Assembly (NCBI GenBank): GCA_904502135.1
Contig: CAJGDE010000053.1
Location: forward strand, 1 to 13,645
Reading direction: 5' to 3'
Length of the DNA: 13,645 nt
Source: Kiritimatiellia bacterium
Lineage (GTDB): Bacteria > Verrucomicrobiota > Kiritimatiellia > RFP12 > UBA1067
Below, piece after piece: positions 1 through 6,992 of this stretch. A program made the translations under genes and the position numbers. Numbering within the stretch: position 1 is the first letter of the stretch; each line of letters starts with the position of its first letter. The notes beneath the pieces are model-generated. The model was not told the origin of the DNA. It made no database searches and saw only the letters and a program-made list of their open reading frames with translations.

Positions 1-75
1 GAACGTATTGTCGCATTATCAATAGAGAAATCAAAACTTAAAACTAAAAAGGATCCAAATCCGCTGCGCGGATAA
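1..75 (+). CDS. Possible C-terminal tail of an upstream gene (partial)
   Basis: Reading frame 1 is open from the window edge to TAA at 73-75, giving 24 residues that end in a basic tail (KLKTKKDPNPLRG). The other two forward frames stop earlier. The fragment is too short to assign to a family. The hairpin that follows at 92-117 fits the end of a transcription unit. It could be chance open sequence. If real, it might be the missing permease partner of the efflux operon, but nothing visible supports that. Confidence 0.35.
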   Translation, partial: ERIVALSIEKSKLKTKKDPNPLRG

Positions 76-91
76 AGTAACTTTGCATTCA

Positions 92-117
92 AATTCACTC
101 TTGCTGAAGAGTGAATT
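92..117. repeat. Perfect 11-bp inverted repeat with 4-nt loop
   Basis: The arms AATTCACTCTT (92-102) and AAGAGTGAATT (107-117) are exact reverse complements around the loop GCTG. In RNA this is a stable hairpin. It lies 16 nt after a possible upstream stop codon. No T-run follows, so it is not a classical intrinsic terminator. Its right arm runs into a 10-bp tandem duplication. Confidence 0.7.
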
Positions 118-130
118 ACGGTGAATTACG
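111..130 (+). repeat. 10-bp tandem duplication GTGAATTACG x2
   Basis: GTGAATTACG occurs at 111-120 and again, identical and adjacent, at 121-130. The first copy contains most of the right arm of the hairpin at 92-117. The AATTACG core recalls the short tandemly repeated intergenic sequences known from several bacteria. The GTGAAT core is also shared with the larger repeat at the right end of the window. Confidence 0.7.
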
Positions 131-187
131 CAGATGCGCCCGATATCGCACTTATCCCGGCTTAGGGTTTTATCGGGAGCGATATTT

Positions 188-196
188 TGGTAAAAT
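188..196 (+). promoter_or_regulatory. Extended -10 promoter element of the efflux operon
   Basis: TGG-TAAAAT at 188-196 is an extended -10 box, matching TGn followed by five of six bases of TATAAT. It ends 7 nt before the ATG at 204. No convincing -35 box sits at the expected spacing, as is common with extended -10 promoters. Initiation about seven bases after the hexamer would begin at or next to the start codon, so the transcript would be leaderless. No Shine-Dalgarno sequence lies at a usable distance before 204, which fits. Confidence 0.5.
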
Positions 197-203
197 ATCT
201 CCT

Positions 204-1637
204 ATGTCCCATTTTATCAACATTCTAATATTCATCTTCGCGAGCATTCTTGCGGGGTGCGCTGTTGTCTCAAATGCGCGCCAAGAGCAAAGGAATGTCG
301 CTGATAAAACTTCTTGTGATGCGCTCTGCAAAACAAACAGCATCAATCTCACAAATCTCAGTTTAGAAAGCTTGGTGACAATAGCGCTTTCGAATAGACC
401 TTCGGTCGTTTCCGCCAAGCTTGCCGTTGAGGATGCGCGGTTGGCTCTTAAACAATTGGCTTCTGACGCGCCCGTCGTTTCGGCAACGCCTTGGACTGCG
501 GCTAAATCTTCCGTCAGCGCGAGTCATTCGGAGTCGTCGAAAATAGCCGATGATCTTGATGATTTGAGGTTTTCTACGGACGGCTCGTTTTCGGGGTCGA
601 TTTCATTAAGTCTTCTTGTTTATGATTTTGGCCGTTATGGAGCGTCGGCCTCGGCTGCGGCTGAAGAAGTTGTTTCCGCCGAAAAATCTCTCGTCGATGT
701 CGGGTTTAAGGTGTTTGAAGAGGTTTCGTCAGCCTATTTTACGCTGCACGAAAAGGCTGCGCTTCTTGAAGTAGCTTATACAAACGAGTTTGAATATTCG
801 GAACATCTGAAACGCGCCGAAGATTCGCTTGCGGTGGGCGAAGCAAAACAGCTTGATGTCACGCGGGCGAGACTTGATCTTTCGCGCGCCAAAGAGGCGA
901 TGATCGCTTCTTCCAATGCTGTTATAACGGCTGGTGCCGAATTTTTGCGGGCGATGGGTCTTGATGCGGTGCACGGCGATTTTTATGAGGTGTTGCCGCC
1001 GCCCTCGGATCGTTTAGGCCTTATGCGAAAGGCGTTTGCGTCGACTTCTTTTTCCGCAGACGAGGCCTTTTCTTTTGCGCAAACAAATTCGCCCGCCATC
1101 GCCATCGCGCGCGCGCGGTTGCGCTCGGCCAGTTCAAGAGTGGATTATGCGATAGCCGATTTAAGGCCCAGCATTTCGGCCGGCGCTTCGTTGAAATTCA
1201 CCGACCCCGTTTGGGCGTGGAGCTGGGCCGTGGACGCGGCGCAGTCGCTCTTTCAGGGCTTTAGAAAAACGACGGCTGTCGAGCGCAGCGTCGTTTCAAT
1301 GAAGATTGCCTCAAGTAATGTCGATGAGGCGCAGCAGGCCGTCTCTGAGGCGATAGAAATCGCGCTTGCCGACCGAGACAACTCCCTTAAGGCCCGTGAT
1401 ACCGCCCGCACTTCTCTCAGGCAGGCGCGTGAGAATCTTGACACCGTCAAGATGCAATATCAATTGGGTGATGTCTCTCGAATAGAATTTACCGAGGGCG
1501 TTTCGGCTTTTGTCGATGCGCTTGGTTCAAGTATCAGCGCTTTCTATGGTCAGCAGCGTGCCGAGGCGCAGCTTTTCTCGCTGCTTGGGTTAAAACCAGT
1601 ATACAGTCAATCTGATGTAAGGGGGTTGAATGAATAG
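204..1637 (+). CDS. TolC-family outer-membrane efflux lipoprotein
   Basis: 477 residues, the usual TolC/OprM size. The trimeric outer-membrane channel of a tripartite efflux pump or type I exporter. The signal peptide ends in lipobox L16-A-G-C19, so the mature protein should be lipidated at Cys19, as in OprM-type factors. Two OEP repeats are visible: roughly residues 50-250, with the strand motif LLVYDFGR at 137-144, and roughly 284-465, with the equivalent SLFQGFR at 348-354 and the helix turn YQLGDVSRIEFTE at 419-431. Both repeats contain long alanine-rich helices expected of the periplasmic barrel. The open frame extends back to GTG 111, but those 31 residues are unlike any signal sequence and would bury the lipobox, so ATG 204 is preferred. 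It overlaps the adaptor gene by 8 nt and is the first gene of the operon. Substrate unknown. Confidence 0.88.
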   Translation: MSHFINILIFIFASILAGCAVVSNARQEQRNVADKTSCDALCKTNSINLTNLSLESLVTIALSNRPSVVSAKLAVEDARLALKQLASDAPVVSATPWTAAKSSVSASHSESSKIADDLDDLRFSTDGSFSGSISLSLLVYDFGRYGASASAAAEEVVSAEKSLVDVGFKVFEEVSSAYFTLHEKAALLEVAYTNEFEYSEHLKRAEDSLAVGEAKQLDVTRARLDLSRAKEAMIASSNAVITAGAEFLRAMGLDAVHGDFYEVLPPPSDRLGLMRKAFASTSFSADEAFSFAQTNSPAIAIARARLRSASSRVDYAIADLRPSISAGASLKFTDPVWAWSWAVDAAQSLFQGFRKTTAVERSVVSMKIASSNVDEAQQAVSEAIEIALADRDNSLKARDTARTSLRQARENLDTVKMQYQLGDVSRIEFTEGVSAFVDALGSSISAFYGQQRAEAQLFSLLGLKPVYSQSDVRGLNE

Positions 1638-2901
1638 TCGTTTCGTCGTATCAGCTTTATTTCTCCTGGCGGTGGCGGGCTGCGGAGATGTCGATCTTAA
1701 GCGAAAGCCTAAAACTCCGGAGTATCGGTTTGCGCCGATCCAGCGTTCGGATGTTGTCAGAACCGTTGAGGCCACCGGCACAATTACGCCGCGAAAGGCC
1801 AAGAACGGAATTCCTGTCGGAGCGCAGGTCAACGGCAAGATCATAAAGCTGTTTGTCGATTATAATTCTGTAGTCACGAACGGTCAGGTCGTGGCGCTTA
1901 TCGACCCTCAGGTCTATGAGGCTAATTACAAAAGCGCTGTAGCTCAGCTGCATGTCAATAGGGCTAATGTTGAGGTTCGTGAAGCGGCGCTTAAGTCCTG
2001 CGAAGCGGAACTTGTGCTGGCTGAAAAAGTCCATAAAAGAAAAGCGGCTCTCGTGGAAAAATCCATGGCGCCCGTTGCTGAGCTTGATAATGCCGTTGAG
2101 GCTCTTCTTAAGGCAAAGGCCAGTTTGGAGAGCGCCAAGGCTTCATTAAAGAGCGCCAAGGCCTCTGTTCAGCAGAGCGAGGCCGCCGCCGATCAGGCGA
2201 AAGCCAATCTCGACTATTGCACGATCGTCTCCCCCGTAAACGGAATCGTCATCGACCGGAAGGTGGAAGAGGGCGAGACTGTCGTCTCCTCGATGAATGC
2301 CGTTCCTGTTTTGACGATTGCTGAAGATTTGAAATCCATCTGGGTTGAAGCTACGATTCCCGAGGCGGATGTCGGCAATATTAAGGTCGGGCAGAGAGTG
2401 ACGTTTACGGCGGATGCATACCGGCGTCGTTTCACGGGCAGCGTGAAGCAGATCCGCAGAGCCGCCACGACGACCAATAACGTTGTTACATATCCGATAA
2501 TTATCGAGGCTGAAAACCCGGGCGAAATACTCTTTCCCGGTATGACGGCGACGCTTTCGATTGAAACCGCCCGTGCGGATGACGTGGTTGTGGTAAGCGC
2601 GGCTGCTTTGAGATTTAGACCTAAAGAAGAAGATCGCGCCAGCGGCGAACTTCCGCGCGGCAGAAAGATCTGGTTTGTCGGTCCTGATGGTAAGCTAACT
2701 CCTTTTGTCGTTGAAGAAGGTGTGAGCGACACGGCGTTTACCGAAATAAGGAACGGAAAAGACCTTGAAGGCAAGATGGCGGTTGTAGGCTATGTCACAG
2801 CCGCTACGCGGGCGCATGGGGATAAGACGGTTAATCCTTTCAGTCCAAAGTACCCGCAGCGCAATAAAAACAAAGGCACAGCCCCGGAGCCGAAGAAGTG
2901 A
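1630..2901 (+). CDS. MacA-like periplasmic adaptor (membrane fusion) lipoprotein
   Basis: 423 residues, somewhat longer than typical MacA (about 370). Signal peptide with lipobox V-A-G-C18 suggests a lipid-anchored adaptor linking an inner-membrane transporter to the TolC-like channel. Order of parts: first half of the lipoyl domain, about 60-95 (GAQVNGKI, VVALIDP); a long alpha-helical hairpin, about 95-195, with clear heptads (ASLESAK ASLKSAK ASVQQSE); second lipoyl half, about 196-230 (IVSPVNGIVIDRKVEEGE); beta-barrel, about 236-312, with the MacA-like stretch TFTADAYRRRFTG and FPGMTATL; a membrane-proximal domain to about 393; and a Lys/Pro-rich tail of about 25 residues. A purine-rich GGGGG at 1621-1625 serves as ribosome binding site. 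The start overlaps the channel gene by 8 nt and the end overlaps the ATPase gene by 4 nt, so translation is probably coupled. Hemolysin D-type exporters are the alternative, but the barrel sequence favours MacA. Confidence 0.88.
   Translation: MNSRFVVSALFLLAVAGCGDVDLKRKPKTPEYRFAPIQRSDVVRTVEATGTITPRKAKNGIPVGAQVNGKIIKLFVDYNSVVTNGQVVALIDPQVYEANYKSAVAQLHVNRANVEVREAALKSCEAELVLAEKVHKRKAALVEKSMAPVAELDNAVEALLKAKASLESAKASLKSAKASVQQSEAAADQAKANLDYCTIVSPVNGIVIDRKVEEGETVVSSMNAVPVLTIAEDLKSIWVEATIPEADVGNIKVGQRVTFTADAYRRRFTGSVKQIRRAATTTNNVVTYPIIIEAENPGEILFPGMTATLSIETARADDVVVVSAAALRFRPKEEDRASGELPRGRKIWFVGPDGKLTPFVVEEGVSDTAFTEIRNGKDLEGKMAVVGYVTAATRAHGDKTVNPFSPKYPQRNKNKGTAPEPKK
2128..2165 (+). repeat. 21-bp tandem duplication encoding coiled-coil heptads
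   Basis: AGAGCGCCAAGGC recurs at a 21-nt period inside the adaptor gene and encodes successive seven-residue units ending SAK. The repeat extends the helical hairpin by whole heptads, so length variation between relatives would be expected here. Confidence 0.6.
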
Positions 2902-3599
2902 GCCACTTAATCGAGATGCGAGACCTTAAAAAGGTCTATTCGCAGGGCGAAGAGCCTGTATATGCGCTCGCCGGCGTTTCCGTGACAATTGATGAAGGAG
3001 AGTTTGTCGCGATTATGGGCGCGTCCGGCTCGGGGAAATCGACGATGCTTAACATCTTAGGGTGTCTTGACTCTCCTACGAGCGGTTCGTACCTCCTTGA
3101 CGGAATTGAGGTGGCGAAAAGGACTCCGACAGAACTTGCGAATATCAGGAATAAGAAATTGGGTTTCGTTTTTCAGAACTTCAATCTTCTTCCTCGCACA
3201 AGCGCGATCGAGCAGGTTGAATTGCCCGATCTCTACATGGGCAGACTCTCGCGATCGGAAAGAAGACTCAGGGCCAAGAGCCTTTTAGAGCGTGTCGGTT
3301 TGGGCGGACGCGCTTTACATACGCCGGCTCAGCTTTCGGGCGGTCAGCAGCAGAGAGTGGCGATAGCGCGAGCTCTTATGAATGAGCCGCCAGTGCTTTT
3401 TGCTGATGAGCCTACGGGCAATCTCGACACGAAAAGTTCCATCGAGATCATGAATCTTTTTAGACAGCTTTCAAACGACGGCATTACCATTGTAATGGTG
3501 ACGCACGAAGATGATATTGCCGCATATGCCAAGCGCCGCCTTGTAATGAAGGACGGGGTGCTTATAAAAGACGATAAGCAAGCTACACTTTTACAGTAG
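2898..3599 (+). CDS. MacB/LolD/FtsE-type ABC transporter ATPase
   Basis: 233 residues, a complete stand-alone nucleotide-binding subunit. Walker A GASGSGKST at 41-49, Q-loop Gln93 (VFQNFNLLPR), signature LSGGQQQR at 146-153, Walker B VLFADE with catalytic Glu171, D-loop NLD at 175-177, and switch His203 (VTHE). The sequence is of the MacB/LolD/YknY group, which normally drives a four-helix mechanotransmission permease. The start is GTG 2898, overlapping the adaptor's TGA in a GTGA junction. The first internal ATG (residue 7) would cut into the first strand. No permease gene follows: the next gene encodes a soluble Fe-S flavoprotein. The ATPase would then work with a permease encoded elsewhere, or with one upstream of the window. 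Confidence 0.9.
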   Translation: MSHLIEMRDLKKVYSQGEEPVYALAGVSVTIDEGEFVAIMGASGSGKSTMLNILGCLDSPTSGSYLLDGIEVAKRTPTELANIRNKKLGFVFQNFNLLPRTSAIEQVELPDLYMGRLSRSERRLRAKSLLERVGLGGRALHTPAQLSGGQQQRVAIARALMNEPPVLFADEPTGNLDTKSSIEIMNLFRQLSNDGITIVMVTHEDDIAAYAKRRLVMKDGVLIKDDKQATLLQ

Positions 3600-3607
3600 A
3601 TTTTTTT

Positions 3608-5641
3608 ATGGCGACTTTTGATATAACGATTGATGGAATGAAAATCAAGGCCGAAGAGGGCGACAGCGTTCTTTTGGCCGCATCTAAAGCCGGAATAGAG
3701 ATTCCGAATCTTTGTTTCATGAAAAACCTTGAGCCTTATGGCGCGTGTGGAGTGTGCGTCGTAGAGGTGAAGGGAGTCGCGAAACTTCTGCGCGCATGTT
3801 CCACAAAGGTATTTGAGGGGATGGAGGTTTCTACCCGAAGTGAGCGTTCTCTCAAGGCGCGAAAGCTCGCTATGGAGCTTATGATGGGCGATCATGACGC
3901 GGATTGTCTTGGGCCGTGCAAATTGGAGTGCCCCGCTCATACGGATTGCCAGAAATATGTAAAAGAGATTGCTCAAGGTCGATATGCCGATGCGGTGGCT
4001 ACGGTGAAAGAGACGTTCCCGTTTCCCTCGTCGATCGGCAGAGTCTGTCCGCATCCGTGCGAGAGCGCCTGCAGGCGAAGACATGTCGAGGAGAGTGTTT
4101 CTATTGCGGCGCTGAAAGCCTTTGCGGGCGATATTGTAAGAGAAAAAGGTCTCGGCGTAAAACCTTCATGCGCTCCTTCAACGCATAAACGCGTGAGCAT
4201 CATCGGTGGTGGTCCTGCGGGGCTCAGTGCCGCTTACAGGCTGGCGCGAAAAGGGCATGAAGTTACTGTTTTCGACCAAATGCCCGAGATGGGCGGGATG
4301 CTGCGTTACGGGATTCCGGAATATCGTCTGCCTAAGGCGGTTCTTGGATCGGAGATAGAAGAGATTTCGGAGCTTGGTGTAAAATTTGTCAACAATTTCA
4401 AAGTTGGGCGCGACTCGACAATAGAAAAGCTTCGGGAAGAATGCGATGCAATGATTATTGCCAGCGGTGCCTGGAAGTCGTCTTTTATGGGCATTGAAGG
4501 CGAGAAGCTTGAAGGCGTTTTCGGCGGTATCGATTTTCTTCGGGCCGTTTCTCTCGGGCAAAAGCCTCTCATCGGCGAGCGCGTCGCGATTGTCGGCGGC
4601 GGCAATACGGCGATGGACGCCTGTCGCACGGCTGTAAGACTCGGCGCGAAAGAAGTGTATGTCATCTATCGGCGCACGCGCTCTGAGATGCCGGCGGAAG
4701 AGATAGAGATTATAGAGGCTGAAGAAGAAGGTGTGGTATTCAGATTTTTACGTTCGCCTCTCAGCATAACGGCGCAAGGCGATCGCGTGGGTGCTATTCA
4801 TCTGCAGGTTATGCGCCTTGATGGAACGGATGAGCGCGGCAGACCCCGTCCTGTGGCGATTGAGGGTGAGGTAGAAACAATCGCTCTTGACAGCGTTATA
4901 ATCGCCATCGGTCAGACAAATGACATTGATGGGTTCGAGTCTCTAACTCTTACGAAGAGAGGAACGATCGAAGCGTCAGCGAAGGATTTCTCAACATCGC
5001 TTGAAGGCGTCTTTGCGTGCGGTGATGCTGTAAATCGCGGAGCTGGCATAGCAATCGAGGCGATCGCCGAGGCGAATGAAGCCGCTAATGCCGTCGATGC
5101 ATATCTTAAGGGCGAGGCTTATTCGCAGGAGCGATCTATCGTTTCAGCTCGCACGGTCACAGAAAAGGATTTTGAAAATTATCCTAAGTCCGCCCGGGCG
5201 AAAAATCTCGTGCGTCCGAGTCAAGAGAGAAAGGGCGATTTCGGGGAAGTCGCTCGTGTGCTTGATGAAGAGACGGCGCGCTCGGAGGCGAAGCGTTGCC
5301 TTGAATGTGGCTGTCACGATTATTCTGAATGCAGGCTTATTCGTTACGCGAAGAAACTCAAAACCGATGTTGCCCGTCTTAAAGGCGAGTATCACCCCGG
5401 TTTTGTGGAGGAAAAGCTTCTTTCGATCGAGAGAAACCAGAGAAAGTGCATTACGTGCAACCTTTGCGTGAGGGTCTGCGAAAGCGTGGCGAAGAAGGGC
5501 GTTTTGGGGCTTGTCGACAGAGGCTTTGCTACTGTTATCAAGCCGGAGTTTGATAATGATGAAATACTGTCGTTTTGCAAAGACTGCCATGAGTGTGTAA
5601 ATGCATGCCCGACAGGCGCTTTGCGCTTGATAGACAGGTAA
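3608..5641 (+). CDS. Multi-domain Fe-S flavoprotein (2Fe-2S + GltD-like NAD(P)H oxidoreductase + 4Fe-4S)
   Basis: 677 residues. N-terminal 2Fe-2S domain of the NuoG/Fe-hydrogenase kind with Cys36, 47, 50, 64 (Cx10Cx2Cx13C). Then a Cys-rich GltD-like segment: His96, Cys100, 104, 108, 114, and Cys147, 151, 155 in RVCPHPCESAC. FAD site GGGPAG at 200-205, NAD(P)H site GGGNTA at 330-335 followed by YRRTRSEMPA, and the closing FAD motif FACGDAV at 469-475. C-terminal Cys cluster 564/567/569/575, then two 4Fe-4S motifs: Cys614/617/620/624 and Cys657/660/663/667. GltD family members move electrons between NAD(P)H and Fe-S centres; here both ends carry extra clusters, so it probably couples a pyridine nucleotide to ferredoxin or to a hydrogenase, formate dehydrogenase or similar partner. 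No glutamate synthase large subunit is nearby. It starts 8 nt after the ATPase gene behind a T-run without a Shine-Dalgarno sequence; the start is fixed by the 2Fe-2S domain. True substrate not determinable. Confidence 0.85.
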   Translation: MATFDITIDGMKIKAEEGDSVLLAASKAGIEIPNLCFMKNLEPYGACGVCVVEVKGVAKLLRACSTKVFEGMEVSTRSERSLKARKLAMELMMGDHDADCLGPCKLECPAHTDCQKYVKEIAQGRYADAVATVKETFPFPSSIGRVCPHPCESACRRRHVEESVSIAALKAFAGDIVREKGLGVKPSCAPSTHKRVSIIGGGPAGLSAAYRLARKGHEVTVFDQMPEMGGMLRYGIPEYRLPKAVLGSEIEEISELGVKFVNNFKVGRDSTIEKLREECDAMIIASGAWKSSFMGIEGEKLEGVFGGIDFLRAVSLGQKPLIGERVAIVGGGNTAMDACRTAVRLGAKEVYVIYRRTRSEMPAEEIEIIEAEEEGVVFRFLRSPLSITAQGDRVGAIHLQVMRLDGTDERGRPRPVAIEGEVETIALDSVIIAIGQTNDIDGFESLTLTKRGTIEASAKDFSTSLEGVFACGDAVNRGAGIAIEAIAEANEAANAVDAYLKGEAYSQERSIVSARTVTEKDFENYPKSARAKNLVRPSQERKGDFGEVARVLDEETARSEAKRCLECGCHDYSECRLIRYAKKLKTDVARLKGEYHPGFVEEKLLSIERNQRKCITCNLCVRVCESVAKKGVLGLVDRGFATVIKPEFDNDEILSFCKDCHECVNACPTGALRLIDR

Positions 5642-5680
5642 GATTTTCTGTAACAAAAAAATAATATAAGGAGTTTAAAT

Positions 5681-6766
5681 ATGGATATTCATATGCAGGA
5701 ACTTTTGCAAGCCACCATTGATGAAGGCGGAAGCGACCTTCATATTCGCGCGCATATGCCGCCGGAGCTGCGTGTCCATGGTGAACTCCTGCCGCTTGCG
5801 GACGAGGCGTTGAGCGAGGAGGATAGCTATAATCTCGTTAAAGAAATAGCTACCGAAGAACATATGCGTGAGGTGGAGAAGAATGGAGGCGCGGACTTCG
5901 CGATCGCCCACCCCGACGGAACGCGTTTCCGTGTTTCCATTTTCAAGGAGCGCAAGCGCTACGGTGCCGTTCTGCGTCAGATTCCAAACACGCTTTTGAC
6001 GATGGAGCAGATTGGTCTGCCGCCGGTAGTGAAAGAGCTCTTGTTCAAGCCGCGTGGTCTTATTCTCGTTACGGGACCTACGGGTTCAGGTAAGTCGACG
6101 ACGCTCGCTTCGATGCTCAATATCATCAACCAGGAGCGTGGCGTTCATATCATAACGATTGAAGACCCGATCGAATTTTATCACACCTCTTCGAAGTCTC
6201 TCGTCACGCAGCGTGAAGTCGGCGACGACGTGCCATCCTTCGCAGAGGCTATTCGCCGCGCGTTGCGTCAAGACCCTGATGTAATTCTTGTAGGCGAAAT
6301 GCGTGACCTTGAAACGATCGCCGCGGCGATTACGGCCGCCGAAACGGGCCATCTTGTTTTCGGTACGTTGCATACAACGGGCGCTGCGGAAACGATCGAC
6401 CGTATTGTTGACGCGTTCCCGACAAATCAGCAGGCGCAGATCCGTACGCAGCTCGCCGCAGGCCTTCAGGCTGTTATTTCTCAGATTCTCCTGCCCAAGC
6501 TCGATGAAAACGGAGAAGTCCACGGTCGAGTGGCGGCGTTCGAAATCATGACATCCACCGATGCCATTAGAAGCCGTATTCGCGACAATAAGACGAACAT
6601 GATCAAATCCGATCTTCAGACGGGCGCTAAGTTCGGCATGATGACGCTTGACGCTTCGTTGATGAATCTTTATAAAGAAGGGCTTATTTCTTATGAAGAT
6701 CTCATCACCAAATCGCAGGATCCAGACTCCGTTGTGCAGAAACTCAAAGAAGAAATGGGCGGTTAA
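5681..6766 (+). CDS. pilT: Type IV pilus retraction ATPase PilT
   Basis: 361 residues, close to the usual 340-370. A cytoplasmic hexameric ATPase that depolymerises type IV pili, powering twitching motility and DNA uptake. N-terminal domain about 1-100 (EGGSDLHI). Walker A GPTGSGKST at 132-140, Asp box TIEDPIE at 159-165, Walker B DVILVGEMRD with catalytic Glu206, His box from His224 to His231 (HLVFGTLHT), and the C-terminal AIRSRIRDNK at 295-304, matching the AIRNLIRE motif tied to retraction and separating PilT from the PilB extension ATPases. A strong AAGGAG at 5668-5673 lies 7 nt before the ATG, and the gene ends before an intrinsic terminator. No other pilus gene is in view. A PilU-like paralogue is the main alternative. 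Confidence 0.92.
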   Translation: MDIHMQELLQATIDEGGSDLHIRAHMPPELRVHGELLPLADEALSEEDSYNLVKEIATEEHMREVEKNGGADFAIAHPDGTRFRVSIFKERKRYGAVLRQIPNTLLTMEQIGLPPVVKELLFKPRGLILVTGPTGSGKSTTLASMLNIINQERGVHIITIEDPIEFYHTSSKSLVTQREVGDDVPSFAEAIRRALRQDPDVILVGEMRDLETIAAAITAAETGHLVFGTLHTTGAAETIDRIVDAFPTNQQAQIRTQLAAGLQAVISQILLPKLDENGEVHGRVAAFEIMTSTDAIRSRIRDNKTNMIKSDLQTGAKFGMMTLDASLMNLYKEGLISYEDLITKSQDPDSVVQKLKEEMGG

Positions 6767-6820
6767 ACAAAACTTTTCAAAAGCCGCACGCTCTTTTTTC
6801 GGGGCGCTAATAGACGGTTA

Positions 6821-6866
6821 AAAGAGGTTTCATCCTTTATTTGCTGGGGTGAAACTTCTTTTTTAT
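6821..6866 (+). terminator. Rho-independent terminator after pilT
   Basis: The arms AAAGAGGTTTCA (6821-6832) and TGAAACTTCTTT (6850-6861) pair over 12 bp with one G-U. Up to three further pairs close the loop (TCC with GGG). The 3' arm merges with a T-run ending near 6864. It separates pilT from comM. Confidence 0.8.
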
Positions 6867-6906
6867 GCCGTGAGAATAGCATCGCTTTAAATTGTTCAAT
6901 CTATAG

Positions 6907-6931
6907 AAAACTTAAGACGGTCTTAAGTTTT
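6907..6931. promoter_or_regulatory. 25-nt perfect odd palindrome, candidate operator upstream of comM
   Basis: Arms AAAACTTAAGAC (6907-6918) and GTCTTAAGTTTT (6920-6931) are exact reverse complements around a single G at 6919. The right arm covers the -35 region of the extended -10 promoter at 6946-6954, the usual place for a repressor site. A T-rich stretch follows (6932-6937), so a weak intrinsic terminator is the alternative. pilT already has a better one just upstream. Confidence 0.55.
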
Positions 6932-6945
6932 ATTTTTAAGATATT

Positions 6946-6954
6946 TGCGATAAT
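6946..6954 (+). promoter_or_regulatory. Predicted extended -10 of the comM promoter
   Basis: TGC-GATAAT fits TGn plus five of six bases of TATAAT. No good -35 is present; its place is taken by the palindrome at 6907-6931. The start site would fall near 6961, leaving a leader of about 30 nt with the ribosome binding site GAGGAGA at 6980-6986. Confidence 0.45.
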
Positions 6955-6992
6955 TATCTCGTCGTCAAAAACAAGAAACGAGGAGATAAGCG

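Noticed and set aside
111..203. GTG start giving a 31-residue N-terminal extension of the TolC-like protein
   Set aside because: The extension is basic and unlike a signal sequence, would place the lipobox about 50 residues in, and arises from the hairpin/duplication region. ATG 204 gives a proper lipoprotein signal.
3344..4084. 246-codon open frame on the minus strand
   Set aside because: It is antisense to the ATPase and flavoprotein genes, spans their junction, shows no recognisable motif and has no ribosome binding context.
6907..6937. Intrinsic terminator for pilT
   Set aside because: A stronger terminator already exists at 6821-6866. The AT-rich stem and its position over the promoter favour a regulatory site, although a back-up terminator cannot be excluded.
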